A stretch of DNA of 14,576 nucleotides from Chloroflexota bacterium (lineage in GTDB: Bacteria; Chloroflexota; UBA6077; JACQUR01). Below the pieces are notes generated by a model. The model did no database searches. It saw only the letters and a list, made by a program, of their open reading frames with translations, and was not told where the DNA came from. How positions within the stretch are numbered: position 1 is the first letter of the stretch; each line of letters opens with the position of its first letter. A program made the translations under genes and the position numbers. Positions 1 to 5,749 of this stretch are shown here, piece after piece. The DNA lies in the NCBI GenBank assembly GCA_016210245.1, contig JACQUR010000261.1, positions 1-14,576 of the forward strand, in the 5' to 3' direction.

Positions 1-77
1 CCTGGAGTGCAGATCTGAGAGTGCAGAGCGCAGATTGCTTCAATCTGCGCTCTGCACTCTCAGATCTGCACTCCAGG
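1..77. repeat. Perfect 37-bp inverted repeat with 3-nt loop upstream of response regulator
   Basis: Bases 1-37 are the exact reverse complement of 41-77, leaving only CTT as loop. The arm also holds a short internal repeat, AGTGCAGA at two places. There is no T-run after the stem, so it is not a classic intrinsic terminator. It may be the end signal of an unseen upstream gene, a REP-type extragenic palindrome, or a transcript-stabilising structure. Its base abuts the ribosome binding site of the next gene (purine run 75-84), so a folded transcript would sequester only the first bases of that site. The repeat could extend to the left beyond the window. Confidence 0.9.
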
Positions 78-90
78 AGGAGGTACGGCA

Positions 91-777
91 ATGAGAGTGC
101 TGCTGGCCGACGACGACGTCGATCTGCTGGACCTGCTCACCTATGCGCTCCAGCGCGAGGGCTACACGGTCCTGGCCGCGGTTGATGGGCAGCAAGCCGT
201 GCAGCGCTGGGAGGCGGACTATCCCGACCTGGTGTTGCTGGATGGCAACCTGCCGAAGCTCAACGGCTTCGAGGTGTGCCGGCGCATGCGCCACGACCAC
301 GACTCCAGGACCCCGGTCATCATGCTGACCGCCCGAGACGAGGAGGAAGACATCGTGCGCGGCCTCCAGCTTGGGGCGGACGACTACGTGACCAAGCCCT
401 TCAGCGTCAAGCAGCTCAGCGCCCGGATGAAGGCTGTGCTGCGGCGCTGCCAGACCGACCCGTACGTGCAGCCGGTGCGCGAGGTGCGCGTGGGCGACCT
501 GGCCCTCGACCTGGAGGCCCACCAGGTGACCAGGGCGGGCGCGCTCGTCCAGCTCACGCCGCTGGAGTTCCGCATCCTGTTCATGCTGGCGATGAACGCC
601 GGGCGGTTCATTCCCTACTCGCGCCTGGTCGAGTACGCCTGGGGCTACGACAGCGGCGACTCCAACCTGCTCAAGACCCACATCTCCCACATCCGCACCA
701 AGCTTGGCCTGCCGCCCAACGGCGAGGGGGGCATCAGGGCGGTGCCCGGGGTGGGCTACTGCCTGGCCAAAGCCTGA
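91..777 (+). CDS. OmpR/PhoB-family two-component response regulator
   Basis: A cytoplasmic DNA-binding response regulator of 228 aa. Residues 1-115 form a receiver domain with the acidic cluster DDD at 7-9, the phospho-acceptor Asp51 (LLLDGNLP), Thr80 (MLTARDE) and Lys102 (TKPF). Residues ~128-226 form the OmpR-type winged helix (LTPLEFRIL, then SNLLKTHISHIRTKLG and a GVGYCL end), as expected for a full-length member. The ATG has a strong purine site (AGGAGGAGGT at 75-84). Its TGA overlaps the ATG of the glycosidase gene as TGATG, implying translational coupling. No histidine kinase is present in the window, so the signal is unknown; the downstream gene is the obvious candidate for co-regulation. 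Confidence 0.95.
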   Translation: MRVLLADDDVDLLDLLTYALQREGYTVLAAVDGQQAVQRWEADYPDLVLLDGNLPKLNGFEVCRRMRHDHDSRTPVIMLTARDEEEDIVRGLQLGADDYVTKPFSVKQLSARMKAVLRRCQTDPYVQPVREVRVGDLALDLEAHQVTRAGALVQLTPLEFRILFMLAMNAGRFIPYSRLVEYAWGYDSGDSNLLKTHISHIRTKLGLPPNGEGGIRAVPGVGYCLAKA

Positions 778-2456
778 TGCGCCCGATCGCCCCGCTCGTG
801 GGCCTGGTGCTGCTGCTCCTGGCCGAGCAGCCCGGGGTCCGCCCGCCGGCCGCCTGGGCCCAGGCAGCCGCGCCGGCGACGGCCACGCTGCGCGTGGAGG
901 CCGGGCAGCCGCTGCGCCGAATCAGCCCGCTGATCTACGGAGCGGCCTCGGCGAATCCTGACGACCTGGCCGCGCTGCGCCTGCGCCTCAACCGCTGGGG
1001 CGGCACCCCCAGCAGCCGCTACAACTGGGAGCTGGGCAACGCCTGGAACTCCGGGCGCGACTGGGAGTTCCGCAACGGCAACTACGGCCACACCAGTCCG
1101 GCCGACCGCCGGCCGTCCGGCGTGGCCGACCAGTTCGTGGCCGCCAACCGCGCCGCCGGCGCCGAGAGCCTGGTGACCATCCCCGCGCTTGGCTGGGTCG
1201 CCCGAGACGACGACAACGAGAGCCGCTCGGTGGACATCCCGGAGAGCGGCAGCCTCTCGCTGGGCGCGCTGGTCGACGGCCGAGCTGTCTACGACCCGGC
1301 CGCGAACCGCAGGGCGACCAGCATCCGCTCGCTGCCGCGCAAGGATGGCCCGTTGGCCGACCCGCCCGACCTGGCCGACGACCGGGTGTACCAGGACGAG
1401 TGGGTCGCCCACCTGGGCAACCGCTTCGGCTCGGCCGCGACCGGCGGGGTGCGCTTCTACGCCATCGACAACGAGCCGGACCTGTGGGCCGAGAACCACG
1501 CCGACGTGTACTCGATCCAGCCGGGCTACGACGACCTGCTGGCCAGCTTCCTGGAGTACGCCGAGGCAATCAAGGCGGTCGACCCGGAGGCGCTCGTGCT
1601 CGGCCCTGGCCTCTCGGGCTGGACCAGCTACCTCTACTCCGCTCGGGACCGCGGGCTCGACAACTTCCGCACCCACGCCGACCGCCGCGCTCATGGCGAC
1701 GTGCCGTTCCTGCCCTGGTGGCTGGACCAGGTCCGCCGCCACGACGAGCAGACGGGGCGGCGCACGCTGGACGTGCTGGACGTTCACTTCTACCCCCAGG
1801 CCGCAGGGGTCTACGACGGAGCCACCGACGACGCGACCAACGCCCTGCGGCTGCGCTCCACCCGCGCGCTCTGGGATGCCCGCTACGCCGATGAGTCCTG
1901 GATTCGCGAGCCGGTGCGCCTGGTCCCACGCCTGCGGGAGTGGGTGGACCGCTCGTATCCTGGAACGCTGCTGGCGATTGGCGAGTGGAACTGGGGAGCC
2001 GAGGAGACGATGAACGGCGCGCTCGCCATCGCCAACGTGCTGGGCATCTTCGGGCGCGAGGGGGTCGACCTGGCCGCCTACTGGACCGTGCCCCCTGCGG
2101 GCAGCCCCGGCGCCCTGGCGTTCGCGCTGTACACCAACTACGACGGCCGCGGCAGCGGGTTCGGCGACCTGGCGCTGGCGGCCACCTCCGACACCCCCGA
2201 CCTGGCCGTGTACGCCAGCCTGGACAGCGCCAGCGGCGACCTGGTCCTGCTCGCCCTCAACCAGCGTCCCGACGTCGACCTCTCCGCCACCCTGCACCTG
2301 GACGGCTTCGCCCCCTCCAGCTCGGCCCACCTCTACCGCTACGCCCAGGCCGACCCGACCGCCATCCACACCCTGGGCCAGGTGGCCCTTCAGGGCCAGG
2401 AGTTGTCGCTGACCCTGCCGTCGTATTCGATCACCGTGGTGCGGGTGGCGGGCTGA
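777..2456 (+). CDS. Secreted glycoside hydrolase family 44 protein
   Basis: A 559-aa protein with an N-terminal signal peptide: short charged start, hydrophobic run at ~5-15, and an AWA-QA type cleavage site near 26-30. The body fits a GH44 (beta/alpha)8 barrel with a beta-sandwich C-terminus. The presumed acid/base Glu233 lies in AIDNEPDLW and the presumed nucleophile Glu403 in LLAIGEWNWG. Other family-like stretches are LNRWGGTPSSRYNW (71-84) and VLDVHFYP (333-340). GH44 enzymes cut beta-1,4-glucans or xyloglucan; the substrate of this one cannot be read from sequence. There is no dockerin, CBM or anchor. The start ATG overlaps the response regulator stop, so it depends on that transcript. 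The C-terminus ends in beta-sandwich-like sequence, so the gene looks complete. Confidence 0.9.
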   Translation: MRPIAPLVGLVLLLLAEQPGVRPPAAWAQAAAPATATLRVEAGQPLRRISPLIYGAASANPDDLAALRLRLNRWGGTPSSRYNWELGNAWNSGRDWEFRNGNYGHTSPADRRPSGVADQFVAANRAAGAESLVTIPALGWVARDDDNESRSVDIPESGSLSLGALVDGRAVYDPAANRRATSIRSLPRKDGPLADPPDLADDRVYQDEWVAHLGNRFGSAATGGVRFYAIDNEPDLWAENHADVYSIQPGYDDLLASFLEYAEAIKAVDPEALVLGPGLSGWTSYLYSARDRGLDNFRTHADRRAHGDVPFLPWWLDQVRRHDEQTGRRTLDVLDVHFYPQAAGVYDGATDDATNALRLRSTRALWDARYADESWIREPVRLVPRLREWVDRSYPGTLLAIGEWNWGAEETMNGALAIANVLGIFGREGVDLAAYWTVPPAGSPGALAFALYTNYDGRGSGFGDLALAATSDTPDLAVYASLDSASGDLVLLALNQRPDVDLSATLHLDGFAPSSSAHLYRYAQADPTAIHTLGQVALQGQELSLTLPSYSITVVRVAG

Positions 2457-2493
2457 CACCAGGTCCGGGTGATGGCTCGCGCGCAGGGTAGGT

Positions 2494-2559
2494 TCTGTAG
2501 CTGCTGACGTGGAGCGCCTTCGCCCCTGGGTGAAGGCGCTCCACGTCAGCAGCTACAGA
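2494..2559. terminator. 28-bp perfect inverted repeat between convergent genes
   Basis: Bases 2494-2521 pair perfectly with 2532-2559, and three more C-G pairs can form inside the 10-nt loop. It lies 37 nt after the GH44 stop and downstream of the whole minus-strand island, so it is well placed as a bidirectional transcription stop or barrier. No U-tract follows on either side, so factor-independent termination is not certain. Its right arm contains the last codons of the short minus-strand reading frame at 2553-2597, so the palindrome lies across the junction where that gene was cut. Confidence 0.75.
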
Positions 2560-2597
2560 TTCAGGCGCGGGCCGAGTTCGTGGTTGGTGATCGCCAT
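2553..2597 (-). pseudogene. 5' scrap resembling a Swt1-HEPN/DUF499 gene start
   Basis: A 14-codon frame reading MAITNHELGPRLNL. It starts at an ATG preceded by a good ribosome binding site (AAGGAG, inside the end of the upstream small gene). The first seven residues match the start of the larger fragment at 3398-3498 and resemble the N-terminus I recall for Swt1-like HEPN/DUF499 ATPase proteins (MAITNHERVG...). After about seven codons the similarity ends and the frame runs into the palindrome at 2494-2559. I read it as the left-over start of a deleted gene. Because it is so short, family assignment rests mainly on the second copy and on context. Confidence 0.45.
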
Positions 2598-2601
2598 GGC
2601 G

Positions 2602-2817
2602 TCACTCTCCTTCGCTGGTCGGCTCGACGAACTCCGTGGGGATCTCTTCGGGCGACAGCCACACCACGCGCCCATCCTGCCACACCGCGACCGGGTTGCC
2701 CAGCCGCTTGTGGCGCAGCAGCGCCTCGCGCACGGCTTCTCTCATGGCCTTCAGGATGCGCGGAATGTCCTGGACACGGTCGACCGGCGAAGGCTCGGGA
2801 TCAGGCGACGTGGTCAT
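2602..2817 (-). CDS. Small protein paired with Zeta-type toxin (putative antitoxin)
   Basis: A 71-aa acidic-tailed protein starting MTTSPDPEPSPVDR. The chosen ATG (2817) overlaps the TGA of the upstream Zeta gene as ATGA; a GTG three codons earlier is possible. The middle is a helix rich in Lys/Arg and Ala (IPRILKAMREAVREALLRHK), followed by a short beta-like stretch GNPVAVWQDGRVVWLSPEEIP. I recognise this as the kind of small protein found next to chromosomal Zeta-like kinases, but not a named family. By position it could neutralise the toxin. Unlike epsilon-zeta and PezAT, where the antitoxin gene comes first, here it follows the toxin gene. Confidence 0.65.
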   Translation of the reverse strand: MTTSPDPEPSPVDRVQDIPRILKAMREAVREALLRHKRLGNPVAVWQDGRVVWLSPEEIPTEFVEPTSEGE

Positions 2818-3401
2818 GGGTTCCACTCCAGAAAGTTGGTCCAGGCGTCGACGTCGACAACCCGCGCCGGCTGCCCATGGCAGCCTGATGCGATCAGACG
2901 AGGCCCGTCCACCGCGGAGTTATCGAACATCTGCCAGGTATCGGCAAGTCCCTGGTAGAGGTCGAAGAAGTTCCTCAAACCCGCCGCGAAACGGCGGCGC
3001 ACTACGGCCTCGGGCACCTCGTGGCCTCCCTGTCGCACCCGCTCCGCTACTCGGTCCACGGCAAGGTCCGGACCGGACAGCGAGAGAAAAGCCAGGTGCG
3101 TGCGATAGCCCGAGGCGCGCAGGCTCGCGAGCCACGGAGCGAAGCTGCGACTGGCCAGCGTCGTCTCGAAGGCGAAGGTCTCGCGCGCTTGCGCGAGTGC
3201 TTTCAAGCGAGCGAGCATCACTCGTCCGGCTGCCACCGCCATCGACTCCGGCCGAAACGCGGACAGCCCGACCGCGATGGGGTCGGCGTTGACGAACTCA
3301 CTCACGGCCAGCGCCCCTTGCAGGAGCCGGGGCGCGACCGTGCTCTTGCCCGCACCATTCGGGCCGGCAACCACGACGACCAGAGGTGACTGCTGGGTCA
3401 T
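2814..3401 (-). CDS. Zeta-toxin-family P-loop kinase
   Basis: A 195-aa protein with a Walker A motif at 13-20 (AGPNGAGKST), the FVNADPIA stretch with Asp40, and FAFETTLAS at 76-84, the pattern of small bacterial Zeta-like ATPases. Zeta toxins phosphorylate UDP-N-acetylglucosamine and block wall synthesis; whether this short chromosomal relative uses that substrate is inferred only. The ATG at 3401 overlaps the stop of the frameshifted fragment upstream, and the stop overlaps the next gene's ATG. Toxin and partner are therefore translationally coupled. The length matches small chromosomal Zeta proteins rather than the ~290-aa plasmid type. The pair is bracketed by two Swt1/DUF499-like gene starts. 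Confidence 0.8.
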   Translation of the reverse strand: MTQQSPLVVVVAGPNGAGKSTVAPRLLQGALAVSEFVNADPIAVGLSAFRPESMAVAAGRVMLARLKALAQARETFAFETTLASRSFAPWLASLRASGYRTHLAFLSLSGPDLAVDRVAERVRQGGHEVPEAVVRRRFAAGLRNFFDLYQGLADTWQMFDNSAVDGPRLIASGCHGQPARVVDVDAWTNFLEWNP

Positions 3402-3498
3402 CCGTCAAGCCTGCTCAAATCGCGCTCGACGAAGGGGTCAAGCCAGGCCTTGCACAGCTCGGAGCTTTGCCGACCCGTCCGTGATTGGTGATGGCCAT
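3398..3498 (-). pseudogene. Frameshifted 5' fragment resembling Swt1-HEPN/DUF499 protein
   Basis: From an ATG at 3498 with a strong ribosome binding site (GGAGGAAGG), the minus strand reads MAITNHGRVGKA. One missing base later it continues in the next frame as ELCKAWLDPFVERDLSRLDG, ending at a TGA that overlaps the Zeta ATG. The joined peptide matches my recollection of the opening of Swt1-like HEPN domains at the N-terminus of DUF499 ATPases (MAITNHERVGKALELLKAGL.PFVERE). The rest of the gene, normally about 1,000 codons, is absent. The 101-nt span is one base short of 34 codons. Such proteins accompany DUF1156 methylases in defence islands, matching the methylase scraps farther along. Confidence 0.6.
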
Positions 3499-3541
3499 CT
3501 CGAGACCTTCCTCCAGTGCTCTGTCACGCGCCAATTGACGA

Positions 3542-3611
3542 GAGCTGTCCGAGCCGCGACCGTGAGGGAGCGGAGGTCTGCGCTCCCTCACGGCCGCGGC
3601 TCGGACAGCTC
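3542..3611. repeat. 31-bp near-perfect inverted repeat (REP/MITE-like palindrome)
   Basis: Bases 3542-3572 pair with 3581-3611 with a single mismatch around an 8-nt loop. The arm carries the string CCGTGAGGGAGCGG, a kind of palindrome unit I recall from intergenic DNA of planctomycete-like and related environmental genomes. It lies between the PARG-like stop and the Swt1/DUF499-like start, about 27 nt after the former. It may act as a terminator or an mRNA 3'-end protector, or be a mobile REP copy. No U-tract follows. Relation to the other hairpins in this window: same architecture, different sequence. Confidence 0.85.
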
Positions 3612-3637
3612 CCTCTCAAGTCACGCGTCACCGAGCG

Positions 3638-4645
3638 CTAGGTCCCGTCGCTCACACCCCACTCGAAGCCGCTGGAAGCTATCCGCGCGATGAGCTCGGC
3701 AAGCCGTGCAGCCGGCCCGCTGGCCAGATCCACTTCGATCACGCTTCGAGCCTTTTCCAGGGCTTCGGCGCCTGCACCATCGCCCGTGTGGAACACCAGG
3801 CCATCCACTCCTGCCATCTCGGCCGCCAGCACCTGAAGCGTCGCCATCAACACGCGATTACCACCAAAGGCCCCGCAACCCCAGAATCCAGTGTGGATCA
3901 CGACGGGGCAGCCGGCGCCGCGGCATCGGGTCGACTCCAGTACGGCCGCGCGAAACGCCGTGAATGCGGTGACGAGCACGTGCTCGATCTCGTGGACGCT
4001 GTAGCGGCCGTAGCCGCCGCTTGGGGCGGCCATCGCGATCAAGTTCGTGATCGTTGGCGGATCGAGCCGCGTCGTGGCACGGATCACAGCCTCCGCGTCG
4101 GCTCGCACGAACTGGTTCCCGTAGAGTCCGCGCGGCCTTCCCTCCAGGACGTTGGGGTCGGTCGCCACGCGGCAGCGACGCTCGACGCCCATCACCAGGA
4201 CTGGCGTCGGTTTGCGATTCTCCACCGTCACGGCCGAAATCCCTCGCGCATCCAGCGCTTCCTTGAGCGCTCCGAGCGAGGGATGCTCGGCGACCTGCAT
4301 CTCATCCTGAGCGAAGAGCGAAGAGCCGTACGCGACGAACAGATGCGGGTCCGCGAAGTTGACGTGCCATTCAACGGCACCGGGCACGTCAAGCGCCGGG
4401 ACGTAGTCGTAGAAACCTGCTCGGCCCGCCACCCGCCTGGTGGATGCTGGGGCGTCGACGTTCAGAGGCAGGCGCATCGCCCTCCATCGGCTGTAGTCGA
4501 GCCGGCCTCGATGCGTGGATCCCGGCGGACAGGCGATCTCGAAGACGATCTGCTTGTTCCGGTGGCGCCAGATCGGCGGATGCTCCATCATGAGCTGCTG
4601 GGTTTCGAACTGGTATCGCTCGATCAGCTCGGGATGAGTATTCAT
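3638..4645 (-). CDS. PARG-like ADP-ribose glycohydrolase/macrodomain-fold protein
   Basis: A 335-aa protein. The C-terminal TGFWGCGAFGGN (252-263), followed by a helix, closely matches the adenosine-binding loop of poly(ADP-ribose) glycohydrolases (TGxWGCGAFGG). VEWHVNFADPHLF...AQDEMQVAEHP (91-122) aligns with the PARG catalytic region, normally a GGG-X6-8-QEE signature. Here the Gln and catalytic Glu are kept as Q113-D114-E115, but the glycine triplet is replaced by FVAYGSS. Activity on poly- or mono-ADP-ribose is therefore uncertain. The ATG at 4645 is preceded by GGAG at a good distance. The frame is open further upstream through a methylase-like tail and REP DNA, which I do not take as coding. 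It could reverse ADP-ribosylation in a defence or toxin context. Confidence 0.65.
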   Translation of the reverse strand: MNTHPELIERYQFETQQLMMEHPPIWRHRNKQIVFEIACPPGSTHRGRLDYSRWRAMRLPLNVDAPASTRRVAGRAGFYDYVPALDVPGAVEWHVNFADPHLFVAYGSSLFAQDEMQVAEHPSLGALKEALDARGISAVTVENRKPTPVLVMGVERRCRVATDPNVLEGRPRGLYGNQFVRADAEAVIRATTRLDPPTITNLIAMAAPSGGYGRYSVHEIEHVLVTAFTAFRAAVLESTRCRGAGCPVVIHTGFWGCGAFGGNRVLMATLQVLAAEMAGVDGLVFHTGDGAGAEALEKARSVIEVDLASGPAARLAELIARIASSGFEWGVSDGT

Positions 4646-4770
4646 TGACCACTCCACTTCGAACAGCCCGGTCTGCTCGGCGCCCGGCCTGCCCCCCTCG
4701 CACGCCAGGAGGGCGATCTCGGGCCAGCTCTGCACCAGCCTATTGTACGAAAGCGCCTCCGGCCCGCGCT
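4646..4770 (-). pseudogene. Second copy of presumed DUF1156 methylase 3' end
   Basis: The minus strand reads PEALSYNRLVQSWPEIALLA, then CEGGRPGAEQTGLFEVEWS, in frame with the downstream PARG-like gene. It is clearly similar in DNA and protein to the segment at 5746-5860 (AEAFSYNALVQSWPEIARLA), over roughly 70 bp by eye. Because the other copy is attached to a DUF1156 N-terminal fragment, I infer both are the end of that methylase. The alternative is a short unassigned gene end. Sequence relatedness stops at about 4770, where REP DNA begins. Confidence 0.5.
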
Positions 4771-4788
4771 TCTTGCGCCGCAGTGGGT

Positions 4789-4929
4789 GTAGGGGCAGAC
4801 GCCCCTGTCTGCCCGCCGCCCCGAGGGCGGCAAAGGGTCCCGCCACCCAGCAGGTGCCCTTCGCACCCGGTGCTCCACCACGCTCTGCCGCGCTCTGCGC
4901 GGCGGGCAGACAGGGCCGTCTGCCCCTAC
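4789..4929. repeat. Inverted pair of REP-like palindromes
   Basis: Bases 4789-4818 and 4900-4929 are reverse complements with one mismatch in 30. Each arm is itself a hairpin, GGGCAGAC paired with GTCTGCCC around six bases, so the unit is two REP palindromes facing each other across 81 bp. The GTAGGGGCAGAC...GTCTGCCC type is a repeat I recall from intergenic DNA of Chloroflexota-like and cyanobacterial genomes. Between the arms, GC-rich sequence has short repeats (CGCTCTGC twice) and no convincing gene. It separates the MITE-like element from the methylase tail. Confidence 0.8.
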
Positions 4930-4943
4930 GGACCGACCGGTGG

Positions 4944-5049
4944 TTAGGCACTGCCCGACAATAACGTGCTCAATTGCTGCTTGACTGCGGGACAGTGGTG
5001 TGGTTCCAGTTGCCAATGAGCGATCAGGTTATTGCTGAGCGGTGCCTTA
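4944..5049. mobile_element. ~106-bp MITE-like element with 22-bp terminal inverted repeats
   Basis: The ends, TTAGGCACTGCCCGACAATAAC at 4944-4965 and the complement of TAAGGCACCGCTCAGCAATAAC at 5028-5049, agree at 17 of 22 positions. The inside is AT-richer than the surroundings and carries no gene. No clear target duplication is visible. The right end overlaps the stop codon of the PIN gene: its TAA is the first three bases of that terminus, so insertion may have set the toxin's C-terminus. A non-autonomous transposon relic is the best reading; I cannot name the parent insertion-sequence family. Confidence 0.55.
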
Positions 5050-5466
5050 GCTCGGCGCCACGATCAAGGGGATGGGCTCGCGCCCGTGCTTGCGATACAC
5101 GTGAAAGTCGGCATCGAGCGTGCAGATGCTGTGCCCGTTGTGCAGCTCGGCCATCCGCACCAGGCACGCGTCGGCAAGCGACATGGGGCGGTCGGCATAC
5201 TTCGCCAGCAGGCGCCGGATCGACTCGATCTCCTGTGTGAGTGAGAAGGCGATGCGCAGTCGTCCGGCCCGCACCTGGCCCAGGAGCGCGTCCTGGGTCT
5301 GCGGGAACCGCCGGAGCAAGAAGAGCGCCTCGGTAAGCACCGGCTCACACACGAGCAGCGGAGCGTCCAGTTCCCACAACCGTTCCCGCGTCCAGGCGTG
5401 GCGAGCATCGCGGCGGTCCAGGAAGGCCACGAGCGGCCCGGTATCAACGATCGCCAAGCGAGTCAC
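5047..5466 (-). CDS. PIN-domain ribonuclease toxin (VapC-like)
   Basis: A 139-aa PIN domain protein, expected to be an Mg-dependent ribonuclease. The acidic residues are in the usual order: Asp in LAIVDTGPL near residue 8, Glu in VLTEALFLL, Asp in SLADACLV and Asp in CTLDADFHVY. The GTG at 5466 overlaps the RHH gene by 23 nt, which fits the compact VapBC arrangement; longer upstream starts would run deep into the antitoxin gene. The TAA lies in the terminal repeat of the adjacent MITE-like element, so the natural C-terminus may have been slightly longer. The RHH neighbour is the expected antitoxin. Confidence 0.85.
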   Translation of the reverse strand: MTRLAIVDTGPLVAFLDRRDARHAWTRERLWELDAPLLVCEPVLTEALFLLRRFPQTQDALLGQVRAGRLRIAFSLTQEIESIRRLLAKYADRPMSLADACLVRMAELHNGHSICTLDADFHVYRKHGREPIPLIVAPS

Positions 5467-5713
5467 GGCCGAGATCTCCGAGATAGGCCGGATTCGTGGC
5501 CAGGTCTGTGACACCAGAGTCGAACATCCCGCACACATCCGCCATCAGCTCGCCGACCGAGACGAACGGCTGGCCGTCGCCTGGCGCAGGCGACTCGCCA
5601 ACCCACTGGCGGAACAGCTCGATGGCCACCTCCCGCACGGGCCGCCCTTCCAGCGCGCTCCTGGCTTTGACTTTTCGGTAGAGGTCCTCGGGGATATCGA
5701 TGGTTGTCTTCAT
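5444..5713 (-). CDS. Ribbon-helix-helix antitoxin (VapB-like)
   Basis: An 89-aa protein. Residues 1-38 form a ribbon-helix-helix DNA-binding domain: MKTTIDIPEDLYRKVKARSA, then LEGRPVREVAIELFRQWV. The rest is a flexible, acidic, Gly/Pro-containing tail of the kind that wraps the toxin. It would bind the PIN toxin and repress its own promoter. The ATG at 5713 has no ribosome binding site and sits 6 nt after a good -10 box, so the message may be leaderless. The gene begins right after the stop of the methylase remnant, and the toxin gene overlaps its end. Confidence 0.85.
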   Translation of the reverse strand: MKTTIDIPEDLYRKVKARSALEGRPVREVAIELFRQWVGESPAPGDGQPFVSVGELMADVCGMFDSGVTDLATNPAYLGDLGRDSLGDR

Positions 5714-5719
5714 GCCAGC

Positions 5720-5749
5720 AGTATAGCCGTATTCCTGTCTTCCCGTCAA
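5720..5749 (-). promoter_or_regulatory. Sigma70-type promoter of the VapBC-like pair
   Basis: On the minus strand, TTGACG (5744-5749) is followed after 18 bp by TATACT (5720-5725), each a close match to the consensus. The -10 box ends 6 nt before the antitoxin ATG, so transcription would begin about at the start codon, giving a leaderless mRNA. The -35 box overlaps the stop codon of the methylase remnant. The cassette thus carries its own promoter and need not rely on read-through from the upstream defence genes. Confidence 0.65.

Noticed and set aside
276..776. Upstream extension of the GH44 frame into the response regulator region
   Set aside because: The extension overlaps the regulator in another frame and has no family features. 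The ATG at 777 gives a proper signal peptide and the coupled TGATG start.
756..2459. 567-codon open frame antisense to GH44
   Set aside because: The translation is Gly/Val/Arg-rich without motifs, and the + strand has a full GH44 protein with both catalytic glutamates.
4646..4951. 102-codon N-terminal extension of the PARG-like protein
   Set aside because: The extension translates REP palindromes and a methylase-like tail. The ATG at 4645 has its own ribosome binding site and begins the family-like sequence.
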